Source of the DNA: Enoplosus armatus
Lineage: Eukaryota > Chordata > Actinopteri > Centrarchiformes > Enoplosidae
Direction: 5' to 3'
DNA: 64,000 nt
NCBI RefSeq assembly: GCF_043641665.1
Contig: NC_092199.1
Location: 19,968,860-20,032,859 of the forward strand
Shown here: positions 12,956 to 24,620 of the stretch, piece after piece
How the letters are laid out: every line of letters begins with the position of its first letter
Position numbering within the stretch: position 1 is the stretch's first letter
Notes under the pieces: model-generated
The model's database searches: none
Seen by the model: the letters and a program-made list of their open reading frames with translations, nothing else
Told to the model about the DNA's origin: nothing
Translations under genes and position numbers: made by a program

Positions 12956-15517
12956 CCTTACCCTTTAAAGTCATTTATTACATTACAAGTCTCTACAGTG
13001 TCCCAGTCTTCAAGGACCACCATCCATACAGACAGTTTGGTTAAGTAGCTAACTCGTTCGTCCACCAACGAGCGCCTGGTACACGTGGCTCTCTTGAGAG
13101 GGAACAGCGGCGGGTGGATCTCAATAGTCTCAAGTTGCGGCCTCGCCTTCACCTGGCCCTGGTATGGTAAACTGTAGTACATCAGCACCGGGGGAAGGAA
13201 GGGAGGTGAGGGAAGGAGAGTTTTAGACTATGGAGATGCACCCTGAGTGTAATACATGGTTTGGCGTGGGAAACATTCTATCATCAGTGCAAGCCAGAGA
13301 GACATGCCGAGTCCCGGAGGAACATGCTGAGTCCGTGGTGACCTTAAGGGTCCAACAGCAGTAAACTACGCGAGGAGCGATCTTCCTCCTCTCCTGACTG
13401 AGTTGTGTGGTTCGTACAGAAGTGGACATTATGTCACTTAGCAGCATTCATGGGTGTCATTTTTTTTACTTCTTCTCGACAGAAAACCCTCGCCAGGACT
13501 TTTTTATTTTTTTTTGAAAATGTAGTTACTACTGTTTGCCTTTGCATGGCAGAATGGTGGACCTGTGATCAGTGTGGATGAGCAGTTTAAATGTACAGTG
13601 CTATGACAGGCTGCCGAGGAGCTTTTGGGGGCTCATTCTCAAACTGAAACATACAGACACGCTTTCATCCGGCACCCAGCACCCAAACCTCCTCACTGAT
13701 TGGATTTGATCATCTCGGTGTTCAGGAATGAGCCTAAACCGTCAACCAGAACCTGTCGGGAACAGCAGATTAGAATGTACTATATACATACACATTTACA
13801 TCAGTGGACTTGCTGTCCCAAAGTAACTTTACATCAGGCAATGTAGCATTGAATTAGCCCCAGGTTTGCGCCCCTTATGTGTTCTCATCGCGTTTGAGTC
13901 ACAGAGCCAGGCCTCCATTTTCTCTTAAAAACCTCGAAGAAGAACAATTGGAACATTCTCAGACTCTTCTGTCCATCTGGATCAAAACTGTCTGTAAAGT
14001 TAAAAAAATAAAACATTTTTTTTAACCCACTTCCCAAGTTGCGACAAGTAGCGACCATGCTAATGATAGCCCGAAATGACACAATTACTTTCGAAACGTA
14101 CACCAAAATTAAAACATTTTGCTATTTGTGTATATTAATGTAATTTCCCGTTATTTTTTTTTTTTTTCTTTACAAAAAACACATTTATATTTTTGTGCCA
14201 AGTTCACATGTCATTTCTGCGAGGCCGGGGTCCGATAGCTAGCATAATAATTAGCGAAACACCAACGCTAGCGAATCTTTTATCTTCTTTCTTTTTTTTT
14301 ATTTGTAAAGAGCAACACAGAAAACATTTAGGCAGCGGGTTTCTCCCTTTCAGCCGCGCTCATCCTCGCTTTCGTTGGCGAGGACGACAAACATCGCCAG
14401 CGACAGAGGAAATCAGCCGCGGCTACCTGGCGCTAATCCCGTAGCGGCTAAAGTGACACATTTAGCTCATATCTGGTTAATGTGCTTTTCTGTAAATGTT
14501 CCGTGCTGAGCCAAAAATCTCGCTCTCTCAGCCAACAAGTGACCGTTGTTAGTTCAGTTATTCAGTTACGAGCAAATGTTGAAAGCAAAAACTCCTAATT
14601 TGATGAAACGCGATCAAACCCCAACCCTCCATTTGGATTCTTTGGATGGATTGATTTTATGTTTTATTTTTATATCATAGATGTATATATAGATTATATT
14701 AGAAAAAAACCAGACACTTAGCTCTGTGACCCATGTGTAATGATAACATATGAATAAGGTACAAACTGGAGCTAACATTGGATGTGAGAAATGTCCCAAT
14801 CATGCGACAAGACAAACTCTCACAGATTGCATATTGACCAAAAAAAAAAAAAAAGTAAAGCCACGCTACCGAATCAATGAACGGAGCTTTCCAGAGAGAA
14901 ACACTTTTGCATACTCAGTCATTTACCATGAGTGAAGGTGCCCACAACAAACTGCGTGAAAAGTGTGTGTGTGTGTTTAGACAGTAGGTCTGTCGGCATA
15001 CATCTGTACATGTCAACAATTCAGAGGTGAACACACATATGCACACATACAGTCCACAATGTACAATCCAATAGGTGGCTATTTTTGTTCATACGTCATG
15101 AGTGTCACCGTTCAACATTTATTTGGTAGATTCTGTATTTGTGTACAACGAGTTCAAGTGTGTATACACACCTTTTTCCTCACATAGAAAGACGCCTTGC
15201 ATTTTACTAAGACAATGTTACGTCCTCAAGTTTTTGTGTGGCTGAAGATGGACGATAATAGTTTCGAGTTCACTGACTTGAAAGATGAGGTGACGGGAGG
15301 TGGAAGGGTTCGCTTAACAGCGCTCATCTCGTTGCGCCGGGCAATCTGAACCTCCGGTTCCTTTTTTGTTCTTCGGGAACGTGTGAATAAACAGGTGATC
15401 CTATGTAACTCTTGAGGGCTAAGATGTCAAGCGTCGCATCACAAAGCTGAGTGTCCCACCCCACTGCATATTGGGTGACCCCCCCCTCCCACCCCCACAC
15501 TCCCCAGCTTAACTCCA
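12956..15517 (-). other. MAP2K4: Presumed MAP2K4 3' UTR with poly(A) signal
   Basis: Downstream of the MAP2K4 stop on the - strand. An AATAAA on the - strand lies at 12974-12979, which would give a 3' UTR near 2.5 kb. It is A/T-rich with homopolymer runs and shows no other gene. Intermediate signals may also be used. Confidence 0.5.
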
Positions 15518-18500
15518 TCAGTCCACGTACATGGGAGAGATGGGAGAGGCGGGGATCTGATCCAGGATGCGGCAAACGTAACTGGCGACGTCCACGAAGC
15601 GCTCTTCATACATCAGGATGAAGGGATGTTTCTGGAGGAAAGAAACAGTGAGCTTGAGTCCTACTTCCTGCCTTTGGTCACTGCCAACTCCTGAGGAAGG
15701 GATTGAGTTCGCTAGCTAGATTTAGGTTGAGGAGTTTTGCAAGCAGGAAAACAAAAACAATGAGCTAAAAGAGCCTAAAAGGCTCCATGGAGCTTGGGGG
15801 GGGGGGGGGGACTGTAGAGTTGGGTGATAATTCTCAGACGTTTCGTCAATACGGGCGACACCTTTCATTTGATCCATAGTTTGTATAGAAATAGTTAGTT
15901 AAAAGGTAGAAACGCCAAAGTCATTGTGAGTATCATGAGTTGAGGGATTTATCTCTTTGCCAAACGACATTTAGCTTTTGACACAAAGAAGAATTCTTTC
16001 TCAAAAAAGAATGACAGTGGACCCCCCCCCCCCCCCCATTTAGAGCATGTCCCTAGCCAGTTGTTACAGTGCATCAATGAGTCTAGAGCTGACCAGCAGA
16101 GGCTTTGTTCCTAATAACTTTAAGTATGATAAAAAAAATCATTTCATGGCTTTGTTCAGAACCATGGACAAGCACCGCCGTGACCGCCGACTTGTGGGAA
16201 GCGTGAAACACTAAAGAACAGCTGAAGAACTTACCAGAAGCTCCTTGTACTTTGGCCTTTTTGACTCATCCTTTGTAAGGCTGGACAGAAAAAAAGAACA
16301 AAAAACAAACAAACATGAGAACCAATCAGAAAGCCTGTTACACTTCGCTGACTGCACGTGTGGCCGAATGCAATGGTGCTCACCATAGGTTAACAAAGTT
16401 GATGAACTTGGGGGAGAACTGCCTCTCCTCTGAGTTGCTGAGCTGGGGGGGCTCGCCTTTCACCACTTGCGTCAGCTGATCAAAAACACTATTCCACTTG
16501 GGGTAAGGAAACCTTCCCGTGGCCAGCTCATACTGAAAGCACACACACACACACACACACAAACAAACAGGCGGCTTTTGACGGACCGGCACACTGGGTT
16601 TTCCCTTGTTGCAACAGCGCTTGTCGACTCACAATCTTGTGTCTTACCAGGGTGATTCCCAAGCTCCACACATCGGACCGGACGTCGTAGCCTTGTCTGG
16701 AAGCGCTGGGGTCTATCCTTTCAGGCTGGAACACACACAAGAAAAGACTCTTGAGATACTGAGATACTTCAGGTCGAAGGTCAGGGTCAAAAACTTAGCG
16801 GAGGCTTCTGTCCGATTTAAGATCCAACTTGTTGATATCGGTTTTGGCTTGTCGTGGAAGCATTAACTTTATGAACGTAAAACCGGGAGACGATGAAGGT
16901 CTTGTTGCTGGTACTTTCAAAGTTCCCACCGTGGCCCCGATGGACAGACGGGGTGAAACATTAACCGAGTCAAGTCCTCCACCACCAGCATCAAAACACC
17001 AAACGAGAGAACACTGGAAAGCAACGCTCTTTCACACTCGGAGACTCTGTTCTGACGGCTTGCCGCGCCCCTACACATTACTATCAGTGCTTCTGTATCT
17101 GTATTTGTTTTTGTTTATTATTTATTTACGTTATTATATGGAGATCCAGTCACAGTTTTGTTGGTGCTTGAGCTGGAGGATGCCGGTATCTGGGCATAGT
17201 GCCCGTGGGCCCGATGGATTTAGCCGCCATTCCCTTTTGACTGCTTACCGCCATGTAAGGCCTGCAGCCTGCGTCTCTGGTCTTGGCTATGGAGTCCACC
17301 AGCTGGCCGCTGATGCCGAAATCGCACAGCTTGATATTACCTCGTCGGTCCATTAGAATGTTGGAAGGTTTGATGTCTGAAATGATGGAAAAGACAATTT
17401 CAGAAAGGTTTCGATATGGGCAACAGCCAACGCTTTGTGCTAACACCTTTTAGAAGGTGGTATAAAAGAAATACTACCAAGGCTCAGTGTCAATTCAATA
17501 ACATGACTTGTACTCAATATTGCAGAAATACTGGATTGCATTTTACAAACAACGTTACGTCTCACCTCTGTGAATTATTTTCAAGTTTTCTTTTAAGTGG
17601 TTCAGTGCTTTAACGGTCTGTGGAAGACAACACGAAAACACATCACTCCTGTTTCCGATGGCACGCGTGGCGTAAAAGTCAAAACGCAGGAAGACAAAGT
17701 GGCTCGTCTGCTCACCGCTAATGTTATTTTGCCTAGTATTTCCTCTGGAATGACGTCATCTAATGCACAATAAACATATTTGTAGAATTTGTCTAATGAG
17801 GTAGACATAAGTTCCATACAAATCCAACAGTCCCCCTGGAACAAAAGGGGACGAGGGGTTAGTGTCCTTCAAGACATAAGATAAGACATGAGAAAGCGAC
17901 GTGGAGCATTTGAGGCCAGCGGGTTTTAGCCAGACCTCTCTGAAGAGGGCGCCGTAGAACTGGACAATGTAGGGACAGTCGCTGCTCCTCATCACCACGT
18001 CCAGATCCATCAGCAGCTGCTTCTGCTCCTTCTCGTCCACAGTGGAGCGAATCCTCTGAGGGACAGAGAACACGGCACAGTTTACAACTCGGACTTATCA
18101 GGGAACATCTGCCGGCCCACGATTAGAGTTTTCCTGTGATGGAATCGAGCCCTCGGCATCACCAAAGTCTTTCCACTACGTGCAGTATGGGCATGGAGAG
18201 CATATTTGTAAGAGATAGCGCTCGCCGCCTAACCCTATTTCTTTTGATGGCAGCAGAGCTCCACTGTAAAAACAATCATTTCCTGCCAAATTCCAGTTGG
18301 TGGGTTTGTAGACGTGTCCCGGATTGGGACCGCCCACAATCCCACCTTTTTTCTTTCTTTAGGATTACAGCCTTTTGTTCTAGTATAGAGTTTTTTTTAA
18401 TTTTTTTATTCAAGATTCATTGGATTCGACAGACATTTACCTGCCTTACAGCTGCTTCTCATGAACAAAAATACTGCAGGAAACTCTATAATTTGGGTGA

Positions 18501-21390
18501 AGGAACAACAGCAGTTAGCTTAGCTTGGCCGCCTGGCCTTGAAGGTAACGTCTTCACCTTGACAGCCATGATCTGGCCCGTGGGCTTGTGGACCATCTTG
18601 TTGACGGAGCCGTACGCCCCGCGGCCGATCTCCCCCAGGTCTCTCAGGTCCTCCGCTGTGAAGTCACAATGCTGCTCCGGGGAGATCTTCAGCTTCCCCG
18701 ACGACTCGATGCTGTGTGTCCGCAGGCGCTCTCTAGAGGAGGAGGAGGAGGAGGATGGGATGAGGTAACATATAAGGCAGGAGTGGCAGGAGGGGGCGTG
18801 AGCATGGAGCCATGAGAGGAACAGGCATTATAGATTCATGTGGACATGATGAATATTTGATAAGTAAACCCCTCAGGCCTCTGAGACGTTTATAGGTGCC
18901 CATGAAGGGGCTGCGTGGTCCGACTCTGGTGGGGGGGCACATTTGCTTGTCGCCGGTTGGCTTGGTAGGCCTGCAGGATCAAGGCTGGACGGCCTTTCAT
19001 TTTCACATTACATTCATGCAGGACTAGCCTTTCTTTTTCTTTTTTAAATATACGTACATTTTTCTTTTCTTTTGACACAAACAAAAAGATGGAACAATCT
19101 TGTTCCTGGCAAGCAGTTCAGTTCTCACCTACAAATATCGAATTCATCCCTTATCATTATTATCACCATCATCATCAGCTGTCTCTACTCACATGTGAGG
19201 GTTCTGGAAAGAGGGAGGCGTCGGATTGAGCGGGAGCCTGGAGGCTGGTTTCACTGGAGGGTTGGCGAAATTCAGCTTCAGGGCTTTGCGTTTACCTGGT
19301 GGTGAACAAAGAGAGAATCCAGGTTCCCACCACATGCACACCACACTGTGGGCTCAACCAGCTGCCGCAAACAGGGGGGCACACGCGCGGTGTGATGGAA
19401 TGCCCGTCTTACCTCGGCGACTTCTGTCTCTGCGCGCTTGAGATAAGCCTTTGCAAGCAAGATGCCGACTTTTGTGCCGCGAAGCATCCGATGTACTCGG
19501 GGCACAAGCAAATTGTTGCGCTCTGCGCCATTTTAAATCTGGCTGATAGGGTCAGTAGGACGTGATTTAAAGATCCAGCCTATTGAGAACTGTTCTCTTA
19601 CGCAGGCTGGCTGACCCTTGGGTTATCTCAAGCTCTTCTCAAGATCAGAGGAAGCACAAAACACATTGTGAACACAAGCAAAGTGCCCAGATGAACAGGG
19701 GTTCCCGATACTCGGATACTGCCCCAGTTCTTTTCGTGGTATGGGATGCATTTTCATTTCATTCCAAATAATACATACATTTATTCAAGTTAATGGAATC
19801 GTTGTTGCTGCAATGGTGCCAGAAAACATCTTACTGCAGGATACTGATATTGGGAACCCCTGTCCAAAACATTTCCATTGACAACTTTAAAAAAAAAAAA
19901 GTGCAATTCAAACCTTAACAGTTCCCTTGAGATATCAAAGTGACCCAACACTTAAATCGCACTTGATTCCAATTTGGGACTGAAGCCCGACAGTGTCCAG
20001 CGAGCATTAGGACGCATCTCCAGAACACGACAGGGCAACCAGGCCCGGCCTCGAAGCTAAAGTGCCGAGTTCAAGTGTTGAGTCGCCTTTGCCATGCCCC
20101 GTTCGAACAGCTCTCGAGCGCAAACAGATCCCTTAACCTTCAAGCCCCGGTGCAAATGGGTCGCTCTAGGCCATGACTGAATCGGTGACAGCTAGTAGCA
20201 GTGAACAGTGGACAGACTCCCCAACTACCAGAGCACCACGCAGGCTGTTTCAATAGTAGACAGTGGCTTCCTTTCACCTGTGATGCAGCCAATTAAACGT
20301 GAGCATGACAAACACATCAGTGAGAACGCTGACCAATCACTGGGCAGCAGTACGCCCAGTGCCAGGACAGGAACGTGGGCTCGGGGGGTGAAAGTCAGCG
20401 AGGAAAGGAAGCCACTTTAGACTACTGAGGTGCACCCACAAAGAGTAGAGGTCGGTGTGCTTCGTGTGCAGGTCTATTGCTTACTTTGGGACACTCCAGA
20501 CAGGCTTATCTGAAACCCTGAAGTAAAGAAAAACACATTTTACTGCATTGTCTTCGGGCTTGTTTAAGTGCGAGCGGGCCGTTCATTCGAAAGTGAGCCG
20601 GCGCTGAAAGCGACACCCACGGGTCAGATCCCTCCGAATGTGCCTCAGCCGGTGCAAGGGGCACCGTGGTTTTGGCGGGCCTGGGTCGGCCTTGCAACCG
20701 TTACGTGTGACTGGATGGGGTTCCGTTGTATTCCCAGTGGAATGAGGAATAGTTCAATTTCGGCAGGTTTGGTCTATACAAGCCCAATAGCAGAATGTAT
20801 GAAAATGGCTATTTGATGAGCTCGTCTTTTATCCTCTGCAGCTTTCACAACTAGATATGAGAGAGAGAAACGTGGCTGAGGCTTTGCCACTCTGCTGCTG
20901 TTTTTCTGGCATGAAGCGCTTAACGATTCAATACTTGCTCATGCCACTGCTGACTATTGGCATCCTGGCTGCGGTGTGCCACGTGACGATGGCGTGGCCA
21001 CTCCTGCCATAACGTTACATTGGAAGATAATCCCCATCATCCGCGCATAAAACTCATACACATATTTTTAGTCCGGTGGCTAGTCCATCTGTTTCACCTG
21101 TTTCACCTGATGACGAACCAACCTGCACTCAAAACGTTGTACTCTTGTTAAATGAATTGAATTGAGTCACAAGCCAGTCGAACAGCAAGTGGCCACTTTG
21201 ACTACTGGCACTGAAACGAGAGCGGCACACCACAACCACAGGTCTGTGCCGGTTGAGGGCGGCAGCCAGCATCTTGTGGTAAACACAAACTGTTTATAAG
21301 AGACACGCTGCAGTCACATACCGTTAATCAGCAGTGGCACACACCAATGGGAACAGGTATTCGCCGGTGGAACATGACTGACGCTCTGTT

Positions 21391-21423
<33 letters not shown>

Positions 21424-23398
21424 GCCACAAGCCAGGAGAACAGCAGCGGTATACCAGACGTTAACAGTGGCATGTTGTCACTAAAACAGCCACATTTTGA
21501 TATCTGTGCTGCAGACGGGGGTTTGCTTGATGCAGTGTCTCATCAAATGGGGTCTGTCTACTGTGTCTACGTAAGATCGTTCTACTATGGACACTTGATT
21601 TGAAAACATGCAGATAGGTGGATAAAATTAATAATAATAATGATAATAAAAAAAAAAGAAGAAATTAAACAGGAAATAATGATCGACAGAAAAAGGTGCA
21701 GAGGGGACATTTCAAGGAATTCCTTTGACAAGATATGGCCTAATCAATGTAACAATGTAAACAAACAACCCCCAACAGCAGACTAAAACCTAGTAAAATG
21801 AGTGTGAATAATACCTGTTTCATTTTGACATCTCCAGCAGGTGTTGGTTTCTGCAAGGTTTAGATAAAACATTTGACACTAGACATCTGCCACAGAGCAA
21901 GAACATGCAACTCAGATCTGTTGGCCGCTGGACACACGCGGAAATGCTGTCTGTCATCCAGCAGCTACCGTCAACACATCCATTATCGCCGTGGCGTGGC
22001 TGAGAGCATGCCGTTAGCCCGCTACAGGTTCTGGCCACGACCAGGGTTGGCTCCCCCGTCCGATAATGGATTTAGAGCGTGGACTCGAAGAGGGTGGCGT
22101 ACACCCCGAAACATTATATCTAGCTAGCAATGTGCAGACTTATAACACGTTAACAAACGACAGACATATTGTTTCAGCGCAGTAGTGGTTTTAAAGACTG
22201 AGGTGTTTATTTTATGCTATTTAAACAGGCTGAAATCTCGACAGAACTAACAACATACTAAACGAGAAGGACCTACGTGACGTTGTCAGACGACTAAAGC
22301 AAATTCATCGGCCTTTTATGAATACATTAATTAATTAACTGATAACTATAGCTATTTTCAATTGTATTATTTGTATTATTTCTTTGCCAAATACAGCGGT
22401 GCATTCAAACAGTGGCCTGGCTTAGGAGAGGGAGACACTTCACTGTAGGCCTTGGTGGTAACGGTACTTGTACTGTTAGCAGCCTGGCGCTAATAATATC
22501 GGCGAACAGACGTCCAGTGAATGCGTCTTTACAGTGTCACGCATGTGGGATTTGGGTTTCGTTTCTAATGGGGACCATATCAGACCCAAGGAATGGGAAC
22601 AGTTCACAGTGCCGCTACAGGTCTGTCGCTTCAGCTGCTAAACTGGGTGCTAGTGCATCACTGCTAGCCTGCTAGCCATGTAGTTTCAGGGAGCTACTTC
22701 AAGCTAAGCAGAGAAAGCGCGAGCGCTGGCGGAAACGGCGCTACCCAGCCTTCAAAATACAAGCGTACAGTTTGGCGAACACCTAACGTTACTACAGAGA
22801 TCACACGATTGTAGTCAACCGTCAAGTTGATTAATACTAAACAAGAGTTCTTATTATGAATATTTGAATATTTTATATTTATTACGTGTATCATATCTGA
22901 CATGTGTAACACTAGTGCCTGAATACAAAATTACTAGCCAGTCTTTGTCAATAACTTGCCATAGATTAACTGAAGAAAATTATCAGTGACCTTACATCCA
23001 TAGGATTTGGTAGTGCCCATTCATCATCCTGGCTAGTTATCTACACTAATAGCCATACAAATTGAGCTAGTTCACGTCTATAAACATATACAACATGTTA
23101 GCTAATGTCTTATTGACAACAACGCGGGTTTTATTTTGAAAGTTCAGACTGTAAAGCATGACGTATTGTGTGTCCATTGACTATGGTTTTTCTGCTTCTG
23201 GGAAGCTACAAGCTATCTTTTTCTTACTACCTCCAGTATCTTCAGTTGAAATTAGAAAATAGGAAGCGGAGGCCGTTGTCGCCTACCTTGCATGCTGCTG
23301 CTCTGTGTCTGCTGGTGGAAATGGTGCGACGTGGATCCTACAGTGCTGCTGCTGTTGCTGGAGCTTGTGGAGTTGCTGTCAGGACTGGGAGTCGCCAT
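15518..23398 (-). CDS. MAP2K4: Dual-specificity MAP kinase kinase 4 (MKK4/SEK1), complete
   Basis: Cytoplasmic kinase that phosphorylates Thr and Tyr in the activation loops of JNK and p38. Coding exons, start to stop: 23398-23287, 19295-19193, 18732-18558, 18055-17936, 17835-17716, 17617-17566, 17376-17249, 16725-16648, 16532-16384, 16280-16235, 15631-15518. Total 1197 nt, 398 residues (human 399). Visible: a Ser/Thr-rich N-terminus ([10 protein letters not shown]), a MAPK-docking site [10 protein letters not shown] (38-47), a glycine loop GRGAYG (108-113), catalytic Lys130, HRDIKPSN with Asp228, DFG (246-248), activation-loop Ser256 and Thr260 (DSIAKT), and the C-terminal docking segment ending SPMYVD. 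All catalytic residues are present. Intron 1 is about 4 kb; the rest are short. The start is chosen by the Met matching the family N-terminus and by the GC-rich sequence upstream. Confidence 0.98.
19296..23286 (-). other. MAP2K4: MAP2K4 intron 1
   Basis: About 4 kb between coding exons 1 and 2. It holds a (TA)n microsatellite at 21393-21423. I recognised no exon, RNA gene or element with clear ends inside it. Confidence 0.8.
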
Positions 23399-23560
23399 TG
23401 TTGTGTTGGATTCCGGCAGCAGCGCTCAGGCTGCAATGCAGGGAGTGAAACTTCGCCCTCTCTGCCTCCAGACGGGACACTGCGCCACTTGAACGCAGCA
23501 GCGGCGCCTCGGCCACGTCCGTGCCGCCGCTGCTGCCTTCGGGGGGCTGTCGGAAATGCA
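23399..23560 (-). promoter_or_regulatory. MAP2K4: GC-rich MAP2K4 5' UTR/promoter
   Basis: Immediately upstream of the MAP2K4 ATG on the - strand. Base composition rises sharply in G+C and CpG (GCGGCGCCTCGGCCACGTCC, then CCGCCGCTGCTGCC) against A/T-rich flanks. This fits a CpG-type housekeeping promoter. No TATA box is evident; the exact transcription start cannot be read. Confidence 0.5.
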
Positions 23561-23931
23561 GGAAATCACTATTACCACTTATGCAAATCAGCTCACTCTA
23601 CATATTAAACCTCCCTCTTTATCTCGTTATATGTCCACATCCAAATTGTATTTACTGTATGACCCAATTTCCCGCTTTCATCTTCTGTGATTCAACAAAA
23701 TAGTTAACACAAATAGTAGATACGCTCCTTTAATCTACATTGTGTCTGTGTTGCTGTAGCACTTTGACCCTCCTGCTGCATGCTCTTTGTGTTTGAATCT
23801 CTTAGGATATTGGTGTTTTATGTTTCATTTACACATCATAGTTGCATAGGGATAGCAGATGTGCCATCACTACAATCAAGTGTAGTATTTAGCTTGAAAG
23901 TTTCTTTCTTGACCTTTGACATAGTAATTTG

Positions 23932-24115
23932 GCGCAATAACCTTAACTCAAGGTCCACTTACTGGCTACATCAGTGCTTTCAACCACATCTCATGGTCTG
24001 TCTGTGGATGGAGTTTGCCATGTTGTCATGGAGACTTGGGCAACTCCATATGCCAACGATAACTGTGTGTGAGATGCGAGAAGATAGATGTTGAAAGCTC
24101 CAGTAAAAGCTAGAA
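23932..24115. mobile_element. MITE-like element, family C copy 1
   Basis: The left end reads AATAACCTTAACTCAAGGTC followed by CACTTACTGGCTACATC. The far end contains GTTGAAAGCTCCAGTAA, an inverted, shortened version of the left end. The left arm matches that of the element at 60814-60938. It carries the RFX-like motif GTTGTCATGGAGAC at 24022-24035. It lies between MAP2K4 and ADPRM. Confidence 0.6.
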
Positions 24116-24149
24116 AGAATGTGACATATAGCTGGGCCCCGAAAGCAAA

Positions 24150-24620
24150 GGTTTTTATTATTTGTCAAATCATACAGATCTTCTCAAATGAAAGCTGGGT
24201 GATATATATATTCGTTATAGTTACACTGCGCTGATCAAATCTCTCACTGCAGTGCGCAATACATTGCTCGACAAATAACAGCATGAGAAAATCAGTTATG
24301 TTCAATATGAAACAAAAAAGGAAAAAAAAAGGCAGCAATTACTCCTTGAAATATGTGTGAAAAAAAGTGCAACTTCTATCATTAAACCTCCAGATATCAG
24401 TTCTTTGTCAGGATTAGAAAATAAAAACTCCAAAGGCCTTTACATATAACTAAAAGAATGGAACAACTTCCATTACTGATGTGAACTTAGTTCCTTCATA
24501 ATTTGTGAATGTTTTGTTCAGCTGACAAAATCATGGAACACCCTCTGCTATGGTTTTAAGTGACATCCTCCAAGTTTCCCAGTCTGGAATATACAATCCA
24601 AAGATATTCCAAACAGTAAT
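24150..24620 (-). other. ADPRM: Presumed ADPRM 3' UTR with poly(A) signal
   Basis: Follows the ADPRM stop on the - strand. AATAAA on the - strand is at 24154-24159. No open frame of interest. The middle part is A-rich with several short homopolymers. Confidence 0.5.
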
